Positions 41,345-50,479 are shown, counted from the first letter of the stretch. The stretch is 64,000 nt of DNA from Streptomyces sp. NBC_01446 (GCF_026340095.1 NZ_JAPEPO010000001.1:1364001-1428000); one strand, 5' to 3'. The notes: a model not told the origin generated them from the sequence alone. Numbers and translations are program-made.

Positions 41345-42088
41345 ATGGCGGCCCCCGGGCGTGACAGCGCCTACGTACGCCTCGCGCGCGAGCTGCGCGA
41401 GGCGATCCTGCGGCACGACTACCCCGAGGGGGTGCGGCTGCCCACCGAGGCGGAGCTCGCCGCCTCGCACGGGCTCAGCCGGCAGACCGTGCGGCGCGCC
41501 TTCCAGGACCTGGTCACGGAGGGCCTGGTGCACCGGGTCCCGGGGCGCGGCACGTTCGCGGCGCCCCGCGAGGAGCAGTATCTGCGCCAGTTCGGCTCGG
41601 TCGAGGACCTCATGGCGCTGTCCCTCGACACGACGATGCGCCTGGTGTCGCCGCTGCGCCGCCGGGTCGACGTGGACGCGGCGGGCCGGCTGCGCGTCGC
41701 CTCCGACCGCGTGGACCACCTCTCGTTCCTGCGGCTCCACGAGGACACCCCGTTCTGCCTGACGACGGTGCATCTGCCGCCGGACGTGGGCGCGCTCGTC
41801 GCGGACCGCCCGGAGCTGACGGAGGCGGGCACGGACAGCCGCGTCACCATCATCGGCCTCCTCGACGGCCGCCTGCCCGAGCCGATCGCGGAGGCGGAGC
41901 AGTCCGTCACGGTCGCCCTCGCCTCGGCCGAGGTGGCGGCGCACCTGGACTGCCCGCCGCAGCATCCACTGCTCCGGATCGACCGCCTCTACCTGTCGGC
42001 GTCGGGCCGCCCGGTCGAGCTGGCCGTGAGCCACTTCCTTCCGGAGCACTACTCGTACCGGGTGCGGCTGCGCCGCCATCCGCGCTGA
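41345..42088 (+). CDS. GntR-family regulator (HutC/UTRA type)
   Basis: 247 residues from the ATG at 41345, chosen because GAGGGGG lies six bases upstream; an ATG at 41303 has only a weak site. The N-terminal winged helix reads LREAILRHDYPEGVRLPTEA, LSRQTVRRAFQDLVTEGL and HRVPGRGTFAAP. The C-terminal UTRA domain (SFLRLHEDTPFCLTT, then PLLRIDRLYLSASGRPVELA) binds a small effector. It is 104 bp downstream of the acyl-CoA dehydrogenase and probably controls the divergent operons through the shared sites noted above. Confidence 0.88.
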   Translation: MAAPGRDSAYVRLARELREAILRHDYPEGVRLPTEAELAASHGLSRQTVRRAFQDLVTEGLVHRVPGRGTFAAPREEQYLRQFGSVEDLMALSLDTTMRLVSPLRRRVDVDAAGRLRVASDRVDHLSFLRLHEDTPFCLTTVHLPPDVGALVADRPELTEAGTDSRVTIIGLLDGRLPEPIAEAEQSVTVALASAEVAAHLDCPPQHPLLRIDRLYLSASGRPVELAVSHFLPEHYSYRVRLRRHPR

Positions 42089-42128
42089 GGCACGCACGGC
42101 CGCCGGTGACCGGGCATGTCCGCGTGTC

Positions 42129-44096
42129 TCAGAGCGACGACGCCACCGTCAGCCCCTCCAGCACGGCCTCTTCCACGGTCCGCGGTGACACGCAGTCCCC
42201 CGCCATCAGGACCTCGCCCACCCGTCCGTTCGCCAGGCCGGCGAGTTCACCCACGGGGTCGTGCCCCTGGGCGAGGACGACGGCCGCGACCCCTTCGATG
42301 ATCACCGGCTCCTCGGTGAGGGTGTGCTGGAAGTACGCCGTGTCGGCATCGGCACCATAGGGGCGCACCGTCGGCACGGTCTCGACCCCGGCCCGCGCGG
42401 CCTCGGCCAGCATCGACGCGCGCACGTACTGCTGAAGATGCTCACCGGCACCGAAGCCGGTCGTGCAGAGCGTCACTTTCCGCCCCTGGCCCGCGAGCTG
42501 GACGGCCACGCCGATCCCGATCCAGTCACCCCTCCAGTCCGCGACGACGATCCGGCCCTTGGGCACGTCGGCGGTGCCGCGGACGACGTCCCAGGCGTCC
42601 AGCACGACGGGGTCGTCGAGGAGTTCGAGCGCGGGCCGGCGCGGCACCGCACCCGTGGCGACGATGAGCGTGTCCGCCTCTTCACGGTCGAGCAGGTCGG
42701 CGTCGACACGGGATCCGGTGACGATCCGTGCCCCGGACCGCCGCGCCTCGCCCTCCAGGTTGGTGAGCGCACCGCCGAACTCGGCACGCCCCGGCAGGAG
42801 TTGGGCGAGCAGCACCTGGCCGCCGACCCGCCGCCCCGCCTCGTGCAGGGTGACGTCGTGCCCACGGGAGGCGGCCACAGCGGCGGCCTTGAGCCCGGCC
42901 GGTCCGCCGCCGGCGATGAGGACCTTGCGGCGCCTGGCGGGCAGGGGCAGCCGCGTGAACCGCCGCTCCCTGCCGGTCTCGGGGTGCTGGATGCAGGAGA
43001 TCGGGTAGCCACGCTGGAAGTGGCCGATGCAGGCCTGGTTGCAGCCGATGCACGCCCGGATCTCCTCCGTGCGGCCGTCGCTCGCCTTGCCCGGCATGTC
43101 AGGGTCGCAGATCAGAGCGCGGGTCATGGCGCAGGCGTCGGCCTGGCCCTCCTTGATGATCTGCTCGGCCTCCTGGGGCTGGTTGACGCGCCCGGCGACC
43201 ATGACCGGCACCTCGACCGCCGCCCGCACACGCGCCGCGAGGGGGGCCGTGTATCCGGCGGGCTGCGTCATCGGGGGCGCGATGTGCACGGCGCCGGAGA
43301 TCGTCGCCGACGATCCGGCGCAGACGCTCACATAGTCGACGAGACCCTCGCGGTCCAGCCGGGCGGCCGCCTCGACGGCGAGCTCGGCGGTGAGGCCGTC
43401 ATGGCTCAACTCGTCGCCGGAGATGCGCAGTCCGGCCACGAAGTCGGGTCCGGTGTGCGCCCGTACCGACGCGAGCGCCTCGCGCAGGAACCGCATCCGG
43501 CCGTCCGCGTCACCCCCGTACCCGTCGGTGCGCACGTTGACCTGCGGGTTCAGGAACTGGGCCGGGAGGTAGCCGTGGCTGGCGACCACTTCCACGCCGT
43601 CCAGCCCGGCGGCGCGCAGCCTGCGGGCGGCCTCTCCGTACCCGTCGACGACTTCGCGTATCTCGGTCTCGGTCATGGCGCGCGGCATCACATGGAAGCG
43701 CTCGCTGGGCGTCGCCGACGCGGACCATGCGACGGGCGCGGAGCCGTCGCGCGACTCCAGGATCTCGCGCCCCGGGTGGAAGAGCTGTCCGAAGACCTTG
43801 GCGCCGTGCCGGTGCGCGGCCTCGGCGAGCCGCCGGTACCCCTCGACACACGAGTCGTCCGTGGCCATGAGGACATGCGTCGTGTACCGCGCGGTCTCGT
43901 GAACTCCCGCCACCTGTACGACGATGAGCCCGACGCCGCCCTCGGCGCGCGCCTCGTGATAGGCGACCAGATCGTCGGTGACCTGCCCGCCCTCGACGAG
44001 GACCGTGTCATGACCGGAGGACACAACGCGGTTCTTCAGCGTCACGCCGCCGACGGCGAGCGGGCTGAACAGATACGGGAACGCGGTCGACGTCAT
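42129..44096 (-). CDS. FMN/FAD/4Fe-4S NADH:flavin oxidoreductase (FadH/TMADH-like)
   Basis: 655 residues. The N-terminal 370 residues are an Old-Yellow-Enzyme TIM barrel (LFSPLAVGGVTLKNRVVSSG, FGQLFHPGRE, VEVVASHGYLPAQFLNPQVN). The 4Fe-4S cluster motif is CIGCNQACIGHFQ with a fourth Cys in YPISCIQHP. The C-terminal half has a FAD/NAD-binding GGGPAGLKAAAVAASRG and a second Rossmann region (VVADWRGDWIGIGVA). Relatives are 2,4-dienoyl-CoA reductase, trimethylamine dehydrogenase and N-methylproline/stachydrine demethylases. The permease and TetR genes next to it favour an amine or amino-acid derivative. Confidence 0.87.
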   Translation of the reverse strand: MTSTAFPYLFSPLAVGGVTLKNRVVSSGHDTVLVEGGQVTDDLVAYHEARAEGGVGLIVVQVAGVHETARYTTHVLMATDDSCVEGYRRLAEAAHRHGAKVFGQLFHPGREILESRDGSAPVAWSASATPSERFHVMPRAMTETEIREVVDGYGEAARRLRAAGLDGVEVVASHGYLPAQFLNPQVNVRTDGYGGDADGRMRFLREALASVRAHTGPDFVAGLRISGDELSHDGLTAELAVEAAARLDREGLVDYVSVCAGSSATISGAVHIAPPMTQPAGYTAPLAARVRAAVEVPVMVAGRVNQPQEAEQIIKEGQADACAMTRALICDPDMPGKASDGRTEEIRACIGCNQACIGHFQRGYPISCIQHPETGRERRFTRLPLPARRRKVLIAGGGPAGLKAAAVAASRGHDVTLHEAGRRVGGQVLLAQLLPGRAEFGGALTNLEGEARRSGARIVTGSRVDADLLDREEADTLIVATGAVPRRPALELLDDPVVLDAWDVVRGTADVPKGRIVVADWRGDWIGIGVAVQLAGQGRKVTLCTTGFGAGEHLQQYVRASMLAEAARAGVETVPTVRPYGADADTAYFQHTLTEEPVIIEGVAAVVLAQGHDPVGELAGLANGRVGEVLMAGDCVSPRTVEEAVLEGLTVASSL

Positions 44097-44153
44097 GGCG
44101 CGGTGCCTCCTGTGAACTTCGGCTCGGATGGAGTGAGTTGAGAGGAAAACAGC

Positions 44154-44762
44154 TCAGTCGCGTACGCCGAGGACCGAGCGGGCGGTGGCGAGGATGACGG
44201 CGGCGTAGCCCTCCGCCCCCATGCCGCTGCCCGACGCCACGGCCATGTCGCAGCCGTCGACGGCGGCGAGCACGGAGCGCACCGCTACGTCGGTGGGCAC
44301 GACGGGCACGAACTTCCCCGCGGCAACGCCCGATTCGGCGATGCCGAGGACGAGCTCGCGCCAGTCCTGGTGGGCGCGGCGCACCCCGTCGCGCAGCTCG
44401 GGCCTGCGGGCGGCGCTCGCGCAGAACTCGGTCCAGGTCGCGCACCGACGCTGGAGGTCGGGGTCGTCGGCCAGTTCGCGTACGAGGAGTTCGAAACGGC
44501 GCCACGGGTCGGGCTCGGTGGACGCGCCCTTGCGCCAGCGGGCGATGAGCTCGCCGATCGACCACTCGAAGGCCTCACGGAACAGCAGGTCGCGTGTGTC
44601 GAAGTAGTGCTGGAGCAGGCCGATGGACACGCCAGCGCCGCGCGCCACGTCCCTCATGCGCGCCGCGTCGAAGCCGCGTTCGGCCATGACCAGGGCGGCC
44701 GCCCGCAGAATCCGCTCACGCTGCGCCTCGCCCGCGTCGCCACCGCTCTCCTTCTCCCCCAT
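44154..44762 (-). CDS. TetR-family transcriptional regulator
   Basis: 202 residues from the ATG at 44760-44762, preceded by GAGGGGCGGG. The HTH is ILRAAALVMAERGFDAARMR then VARGAGVSIGLLQHYFDTRD. The C-terminal ligand domain carries WRRFELLVRELADDPDLQ and ends ATARSVLGVRD. It lies 57 bp upstream of the oxidoreductase gene and divergent from the permease gene. The perfect palindrome at 44858-44875 in the divergent region is its likely operator. Confidence 0.88.
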   Translation of the reverse strand: MGEKESGGDAGEAQRERILRAAALVMAERGFDAARMRDVARGAGVSIGLLQHYFDTRDLLFREAFEWSIGELIARWRKGASTEPDPWRRFELLVRELADDPDLQRRCATWTEFCASAARRPELRDGVRRAHQDWRELVLGIAESGVAAGKFVPVVPTDVAVRSVLAAVDGCDMAVASGSGMGAEGYAAVILATARSVLGVRD

Positions 44763-44857
44763 GCCCGCCCCTCGTCTCTGTGCCGGTCGCTCCGGAACCC
44801 GTCGCCCGGGAACCGGTCCCTCTGGAATTGGCCACTGCCGAACCCCTGTCCCGGCCA

Positions 44858-44875
44858 ACAATAACGAATTATTGT
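44858..44875. promoter_or_regulatory. Perfect TetR-type palindromic operator
   Basis: ACAATAA, four-base spacer CGAA, TTATTGT: an exact 18-bp dyad rich in A/T inside GC-rich DNA, between the divergent tetR and permease genes. Typical of an autoregulatory TetR operator. Confidence 0.7.
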
Positions 44876-44959
44876 GACCGCCGACACAGCGCGGCGGCAT
44901 CACTTTCCGCCGCACCGGACCTTCTCCCGTCAGTCCCCCGACCGAGACAGGTGGCCCCC

Positions 44960-46426
44960 TTGAGCCAACAGCTGCACAAGTCCCTGACCTGGCGCGACGG
45001 CCTCGCCATCGCCATGGTGATCCCCAACGGCCTGCTCCTGACGGTGGGTTACACCGTGGGCGCGATCGGAGGCTGGACGGCCATCACCATCTGGTGCGTC
45101 GGGGCGCTCGTCGCGTTCGCGCAGAACATGCTGTTCGCCGAGACCGCCGCGATGTTCCCCGGCATGTCCGGCGGCATCAGCAGGTACGCCACCGAGGGCT
45201 GGAAGCGCTACTTCGCGCCGCTGGGCGCCGTGGCGTCGTACGGCTACTGGATCGGCTGGTCGTTCAGCATCGCGGTCAACGGGGCGGCGATCGGCCACCT
45301 CATCACCGCCCAGTGGTTCCCGCACGCACCGTCGATCCCGTTCCCCGGCCACCGCATCGGTCTTCCGGAAGCGCTCGCGGTCCTGGCGATCGCCGGCGGC
45401 TGGGCCTGCAACTACTTCGGCGCGCGGCTGGCGGCGAGCGTCTCCAAGGCCGTCGCGGCCCTGGTGATGTGCGGTCTCGCGGTCGTCGTCATAGCCCCGT
45501 TCCTGCGCCCGGGGAGCTGGGACGCGTCCCGTCTGACCTGGCACCACGGCGGGAGCTGGATGACGCTGATCGTGTGGTTCTACGTCACGGCCTGGACGAC
45601 GTACGGCACCGAGATCTGCGCGTCGTTCGCGCCCGAGTACCGCGACACGGCCCGCGACACCGCGAAGGCGCTGCGACTGACGTCCCTCATCTCGCTCGGC
45701 GTCTTCTTCGTCGTCCCGCTCGCCACGGTCGGCAGCGTCGGCGAGAAGACGCTGCGCTCGGACCCGGTCGGCGCGTTCGCCACCGCCTTCACCCAGGCGC
45801 TCGGCGGCTTCTCCGACGTCGGCGTCCTCATCCTGATCGTCTCGATGTTCTTCGGCATGGTGTCGTGCACGGCGGACGGCGGCCGGGCGCTGTACGGCCT
45901 GGCACGGGAGGGCATGACCGTCCGGCAGCTCGACAAGGTGAACCGCTGGGGCGTGCCGGGCCGGGCCCTCACACTGGACGCGCTCGTCAACGCGGCGATC
46001 GTGGTCCTGCTCGGAGAGCCGCTGAGCATTCTCATCGCCAGCAACTTCGGCTATCTCGTCGCCATGACACTCGCGGTCGCCGGCTTCCTGCTCCTGCGCA
46101 AGGACCGCCCCGACTGGCCCCGCCCGATCCGCCGCGCCCGCGCCTGGATCCCGGTCGCCTGGGCCATCCTGGCCTTCAACATCGTGATCGTCTCGGTGGG
46201 CGTCACGCATCCGTCCCTCGCGGGCTACGGCGGCGCCACGGAGTCCTTCCTCGCGGTCGGCATCCTGCTGATCTCGGTGGTCCTGTACGCGTACCGCAGG
46301 GTGGTCCAGGACGGGGAACGAATCGCCTGGCGCATCGAACCGCCGCTGATGCCGGAGGACGAGGCGGCCCCTCAGCCCCCGAACTCGGCGACCGCGCGCT
46401 CCACGATCCCCTCCAACCGGTCGTGA
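44960..46426 (+). CDS. APC-superfamily amino-acid/amine permease
   Basis: 488 residues from the TTG at 44960 with AGGTGG upstream; a GTG nine bases earlier is also possible. About twelve membrane helices are visible, from LTWRDGLAIAMVIPNGLLLT through FAETAAMFPGMSGGISRYA, SFAPEYRDTARDTAKALRLT and GVLILIVSMFFGMVSC to LAVGILLISVVLYAYRR. The GISRYA and E-T-A-A-M-F-P blocks are the APC family pattern. It is divergent from tetR. Its 3' end overlaps the 3' end of the convergent Mut7-C gene by 55 bp. Confidence 0.87.
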   Translation: MSQQLHKSLTWRDGLAIAMVIPNGLLLTVGYTVGAIGGWTAITIWCVGALVAFAQNMLFAETAAMFPGMSGGISRYATEGWKRYFAPLGAVASYGYWIGWSFSIAVNGAAIGHLITAQWFPHAPSIPFPGHRIGLPEALAVLAIAGGWACNYFGARLAASVSKAVAALVMCGLAVVVIAPFLRPGSWDASRLTWHHGGSWMTLIVWFYVTAWTTYGTEICASFAPEYRDTARDTAKALRLTSLISLGVFFVVPLATVGSVGEKTLRSDPVGAFATAFTQALGGFSDVGVLILIVSMFFGMVSCTADGGRALYGLAREGMTVRQLDKVNRWGVPGRALTLDALVNAAIVVLLGEPLSILIASNFGYLVAMTLAVAGFLLLRKDRPDWPRPIRRARAWIPVAWAILAFNIVIVSVGVTHPSLAGYGGATESFLAVGILLISVVLYAYRRVVQDGERIAWRIEPPLMPEDEAAPQPPNSATARSTIPSNRS

Positions 46427-47100
46427 TGGGCACCCCGCCAGTACACGCGCCCGCACGCGCGGCACTGGGCGAACACGTCGTACGTGCCGCGCGTCCCGCC
46501 TTCGAGCCGGTCGGCGACGTCTTCCTTACGTGCTTCCCTCAGCAGCCCGTTGCAGGCGGTGCACCGGGTCCAGGGGCGCAGCTCGGGCGTGAACCGGCCC
46601 AGCACGTCGCGTAGTTGCTCGTCGGGCCGGTCGCTGTAGACGTACGCGCCGGCCCACAGCTCGCGCCGCCGCAGCAGCCCGCGGTCCCGGCTGAGCATGA
46701 CGCGCCGCTCGGCGGCAGAGCGGGTCGCCAGCGCGGGGTCGCCGATATCCGTGGACTCGTACGCGGAGTCGACCCCGAGCAGCCTCAACCTCCGTGCCAG
46801 CGTGCCGAGATGGACGTCGAGCAGAAACCGCAGCGGTGCTCCCTCGACCCGCTGCGGCCGGACGACGGCCCGGACCTCGACCCGCTCCCCGGCCACGGGA
46901 ATATGCCCGAAGGCCACCTCGCGCCCGTCCACGACCAGCGCCCCGACCTCCGTCAGCGGCACGCCGAGCGACTCGATCACATGCCCCAGCGTGGACACGC
47001 CGTCGGTGACGAGCGCGACGGCCGCACCCCCGCGCCGCGTATGCGGAACGAACAGCTCCAACTCGGGCACGACGCTGACGAAGATCTCCGGTCCGTTCAT
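46372..47100 (-). CDS. Mut7-C RNase-domain protein with ubiquitin-like N-terminus
   Basis: 242 residues. The N-terminal 80 residues look like a ubiquitin/MoaD-like fold (VSVVPELELFVPHTR, then LVVDGREVAFGHIPVAGERV). The Mut7-C domain follows: RFLLDVHLGTLARRLRLLGV (PIN-like core), RVMLSRDRGLLRRRELWAGA and YVYSDRPDEQLRDVLGRF. A zinc ribbon is formed by CTACNGLL and CRACGRVYW. The family is annotated as putative RNases; function in bacteria is not established. It overlaps the end of the permease gene tail to tail. Confidence 0.85.
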   Translation of the reverse strand: MNGPEIFVSVVPELELFVPHTRRGGAAVALVTDGVSTLGHVIESLGVPLTEVGALVVDGREVAFGHIPVAGERVEVRAVVRPQRVEGAPLRFLLDVHLGTLARRLRLLGVDSAYESTDIGDPALATRSAAERRVMLSRDRGLLRRRELWAGAYVYSDRPDEQLRDVLGRFTPELRPWTRCTACNGLLREARKEDVADRLEGGTRGTYDVFAQCRACGRVYWRGAHHDRLEGIVERAVAEFGG

Positions 47101-47380
47101 CGGCTCAGAATGCCATGGGCGCGGGGCGGGGACCTGGGGTTTTCCCCGCGCACGTGGCGGGGGACGCCGCGCGCCGAACGTGAGCCGACCCGCGCGATTC
47201 TCCGTTGCCGGCCGAGGAATGGCCGCCCGTCCTGCGCGACCCGCCCAGCGTGACGAGCCAGCATGGACCGGGACGCGTCAACCTCTTCAGCACGCCTGCA
47301 TGCTCTCCACAGCCAACCATGCCGCTACGCCCGTCACCTGGCGCAGCGACTGCCGCCGACCACGTGGTGAGCCGACCACG
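47101..47380. other. Intergenic gap before the lipoprotein gene end
   Basis: 280 bp between the Mut7-C start and the lipoprotein stop. No gene, RNA or clear repeat is seen. It should contain the Mut7-C promoter. Confidence 0.35.
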
Positions 47381-47899
47381 TCAGCAGCCGCGCGCCCGCG
47401 GCTCGAACTTCACGCGCGCGTGCTCGTCCTTGCCATGGACGTCGCTGTACGTGGCGTGGCTGACCCGGAACCAGAGGTCGTCCTTGGCGGCCTTCCCGTT
47501 CACGTCGTCGAGCCGCACACACCACCGCTCGGTCCGCACGACACGCGTGTACCTCTCGCTGCCCTTACGGACCTTGTGGCACTGCTTGTAGTGCTCGGTG
47601 GTGTACCAGGTACGCGTCTTCTTTCGCTTGCCACTGCCGCTGCGCGAGGTGTGCTTGACCTTCCGGGTCGCCGGATCGCACTCCTTGACCATGTGCGCGC
47701 GGGTGCCCTTGACGGTCTTGCGCGGAAGATGCCGCACGGCGTCGTAGAGACCACGCACCTGATCCGACTGCGGCTTGGAGTACGCACCACCCTTGCCACC
47801 ACCACCGTGACCCGAACCCTTGTCCGCACCACCGCCGCACGCACTGAGAACGGCCACCAGCATCACGGTCAGGCCGGCAAGCACCGGACGCTGTTTCAC
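47381..47899 (-). CDS. Putative lipoprotein of unknown function
   Basis: 172 residues. A lipoprotein signal peptide (PVLAGLTVMLVAVLSAC, lipobox L-S-A-C at residue 21) is followed by a Gly/Lys linker and a basic domain with several Cys (MVKECDPATRKVKH, YKQCHKVRKG, RTERWCVRLDDVNG). It would be anchored outside the membrane. I do not recognise the family. It stands alone. Confidence 0.7.
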   Translation of the reverse strand: MKQRPVLAGLTVMLVAVLSACGGGADKGSGHGGGGKGGAYSKPQSDQVRGLYDAVRHLPRKTVKGTRAHMVKECDPATRKVKHTSRSGSGKRKKTRTWYTTEHYKQCHKVRKGSERYTRVVRTERWCVRLDDVNGKAAKDDLWFRVSHATYSDVHGKDEHARVKFEPRARGC

Positions 47900-48196
47900 G
47901 GACTTCTCTCCTCTTGCTCAATGAAAGCCATGCTCACGCCAATGGCAGCGCCCAGCGTAGCCGACCGTCACACACGACCCCCGGGTGCGGTGCCTACGAG
48001 AAGCCGCACGATGGAGATAGAGGCCGCGAAGCGATCTGTCGGGCATCGGCCACATCCCCCGTGAACACTTGGTGTTGGCCCCTGCCCAGCCCGGAGTGAT
48101 CGGTACAGGCCTGATGCTGACGGAAGAACTTCCTGGACACTCTCGCCTCTGTCGTCGACCCCGCCGACGTGCGGTGGGTGACCCGCGAACACTCCG
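47900..48196. other. Intergenic gap upstream of the lipoprotein gene
   Basis: About 300 bp between the lipoprotein start and the HNH remnant. Only shadow frames are seen. Confidence 0.35.
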
Positions 48197-48656
48197 TCAG
48201 AGATCCCACTCGTCAGCGAGCAGCTCCACGAGCTGCTTCTGCCGTGCCGACAGGACGGCGGGGACCCATTCGGCGTGCTGAAGCACCTGGCTCGTCAGCG
48301 CAAAGGGGACGACACCGCCTCGGCCGGTGAAGTATTTGGCCTTCTTCACGGCGAAGTCGTAGTTCTGGGCCGCGGAGTTCTTCGAGCGGTTCAGCAGAAC
48401 AAGGTTGCCCAGTCTGTGGGTCCACTCGGCTCGCTCGTCCTCGTCGAAGAGCGCGGCCCACCGCGAGTCGATCCGGGGATTCTGCGGGAGGACATGCTCC
48501 ACCGTGATCCGGATGGTCGTACGTCACTCCCCGCCCTCGCGCAAGCATCTCGTCGAGTCGGAGCAGTACGTATTTACGGGTCCGGCCCACGAGATACAGA
48601 TCGCCGTCGAGCCTTGCCCGAGTCTCCGTCCGCTCGGACTCCGTGAGCTCGAACGC
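48197..48656 (-). pseudogene. DUF1524/HNH (GmrSD-like) nuclease fragment
   Basis: Read leftwards, FELTESERTETRARLDGD then LYLVGRTRKYVLLRLDEML is followed after a frameshift near 48520 by ITVEHVLPQNP, WTHRLGNLVLLNRSKNSAAQ and a C-terminal tail to the stop at 48197. These are the conserved H-x-LPQ and N-L-x-L-L-x-x-x-x-N blocks of the DUF1524 HNH domain found in GmrSD-type modification-dependent restriction enzymes. The N-terminal nuclease part is missing and the frame is broken. Confidence 0.65.
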
Positions 48657-48960
48657 CGGCGAGTCCAGCTACGGCTTCCGCCCCATGCGCGCGGCCGGCT
48701 GGCTCCTGTCCCTCCTGGCAGTCGGCTCCATCGCATTCGCCCTGCACCACCCCAGCCCCCTCAAGCCCAACGAGTCCCCCGCCTTCAATGCCGTCTTCTA
48801 CGCCCTCGACCTTCTCCTGCCGATCATCGACTTCGGCCAGGAGAGCGCCTTCTCCCCGACGGGCTGGTACCAGGCCCTCTCCTATGCCTTGATCATCACC
48901 GGCTGGATCCTCGCCACGACGGTCGCCGCGGGCATCACCCGCACGGTGAGCCGCCAGTAG
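48652..48960 (+). pseudogene. C-terminal fragment of a multi-span membrane protein
   Basis: About 100 residues in an open frame: YGFRPMRAAGWLLSLLAVGS, NESPAFNAVFYALDLLLPII, DFGQESAFSPTGWYQALSYA, LIITGWILATTVAAGITRTV. Three hydrophobic helices match the C-terminal membrane part of the Streptomyces proteins annotated as membrane-associated oxidoreductases. The frame begins abruptly where the oppositely oriented HNH fragment also begins, so both genes have lost their 5' parts at one breakpoint. An ATG at 48691 could still start a small membrane protein. Confidence 0.5.
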
Positions 48961-49159
48961 GCGGCAGGACCCGAGCCTTCAGCCGTACGGGCTGTCCGGC
49001 CGTCGGACACAGCCTCGGCAGCTCTCTCGCGATGCGTTGGATTCGACACATTTTGCCCAATTTCTGGCGGATGGGTGCGTAAATCATTCTTCGGGGCTGG
49101 CTGCATTCCTCCGGTAACCAGCCCCAGGGATTCAACGACCAGTGGCAAAGGAGAAGCGC

Positions 49160-50401
49160 TTGATCACGGCACGTAAGCGACGCACCGCTCTGGTGGCTCC
49201 GGCTGGCGTACTCGGCGGCGTACTCGCACTCACGGCCCTCGGTGGCACCAGCAACGCCGCAACCAGCGACAACGATCCCGGGAATCACTCGCACTCGCAG
49301 GCGTGGGGGGCTCGGGCCGACGTCCAGGACGCTTCCGATGCCCGAATAAAGATCACGCCTGGGCAAGGTGCCTCCAGCATCGGGATCAACGACCCCGTCA
49401 AGGTCACCGTCAGCAACGGCAAGCTCACCAAGGTGACCATGAGCGACGTCGCGACCGGCGCCGAGGTTTCGGGCACCCTGTCCGCGGACGGCACGTCCTG
49501 GCAGCCGGACGCGCCGCTGGAGCGGGCCACCAAGTATCAGGTCGCCGCAGAGGCCGAGGACGCCAAGGGGCGCTCCGCCACCGGGAACGCCACGATCACC
49601 ACGGTCTCCCCGGCCAACGACTTCATCGGGCACGTCTCCCCCGAGAACGGATCCATCGTCGGCGTGGGCATGCCGGTGACGGTCAACTTCGACAAGGCGA
49701 TCAGCGACAAGGCCGCCATGGAGTCGAAGATTCAGGTGAGCTCCAGCAGCGGTCAGCAGGTCGTCGGCCACTGGCTCAACAACAGCCGCCTCGACTTCCG
49801 CTCACAGAACTACTGGCAGCCCGGCTCCACCGTCACCGTCAAGCTCAGCGCCCACGGCGTCCAGAAGACGGTCACGTTCAAGATCGGCCGGAGCCAGATC
49901 AGCACGGTCGACGCCAGGACGAAGCAGATGACCGTCGTACGGGACGGCAAGACGATCAGGACCATCCCGATCTCGTCAGGCAGCGCCGAGCACCCGACGT
50001 ACAACGGCCAGATGGTCATCTCCGAGAAGTTCCGGCAGATCCATATGAACGGTGCGAGCGTCGGCCTCACGGAGAAGGACGGCAAGCCCTCGTACGACAT
50101 CAAGGCCGTACCGCACGCCATGCGCCTGACCGACTCGGGCACGTTCATCCACGGCAACTACTGGGGTACCGACTCGGTCTTCGGCAAGGTCAACACCAGC
50201 CACGGCTGCGTGGGCCTGAAGGACGCCAGGGACGGCGGCGACGGTACGCAGCCCGCCGCGTGGTTCTTCGACCACTCGATGATCGGCGACGTCGTGATCA
50301 TCAAGAACTCCCCGGACAAGACCATGTTGGCCCCGGGCAACGGCCTCAGCGACTGGAACATGCCGTGGAGCAAGTGGGTCGCGGGGAGCGCGACCAGCTG
50401 A
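49160..50401 (+). CDS. L,D-transpeptidase (YkuD domain) with Ig-like domains
   Basis: 413 residues. The start is put at TTG 49160, because AAGGAG lies six bases upstream; the GTG at 49142 would place this site inside the gene. An export signal (TALVAPAGVLGGVLALTALG) is followed by two Ig-like domains (about residues 50-260) and the YkuD catalytic domain. The active site has HGNYWG and SHGCVGLKD with the nucleophilic Cys, and a C-terminal extension GNGLSDWNMPWSKW. It makes 3-3 cross-links in peptidoglycan outside the membrane. Confidence 0.92.
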   Translation: MITARKRRTALVAPAGVLGGVLALTALGGTSNAATSDNDPGNHSHSQAWGARADVQDASDARIKITPGQGASSIGINDPVKVTVSNGKLTKVTMSDVATGAEVSGTLSADGTSWQPDAPLERATKYQVAAEAEDAKGRSATGNATITTVSPANDFIGHVSPENGSIVGVGMPVTVNFDKAISDKAAMESKIQVSSSSGQQVVGHWLNNSRLDFRSQNYWQPGSTVTVKLSAHGVQKTVTFKIGRSQISTVDARTKQMTVVRDGKTIRTIPISSGSAEHPTYNGQMVISEKFRQIHMNGASVGLTEKDGKPSYDIKAVPHAMRLTDSGTFIHGNYWGTDSVFGKVNTSHGCVGLKDARDGGDGTQPAAWFFDHSMIGDVVIIKNSPDKTMLAPGNGLSDWNMPWSKWVAGSATS

Positions 50402-50444
50402 CACCACGTCACTCTGCGCGCATCTGAACCTGAATCCCTCCCGC

Positions 50445-50479
50445 CAGGCGGCGGCCGACACCATGCCGGCCGCCGCCTG
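50445..50479 (+). terminator. Terminator after the L,D-transpeptidase gene
   Basis: CAGGCGGCGGCCG pairs with CGGCCGCCGCCTG (13-bp stem, nine-base loop), about 45 bp after the stop codon. Confidence 0.65.
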
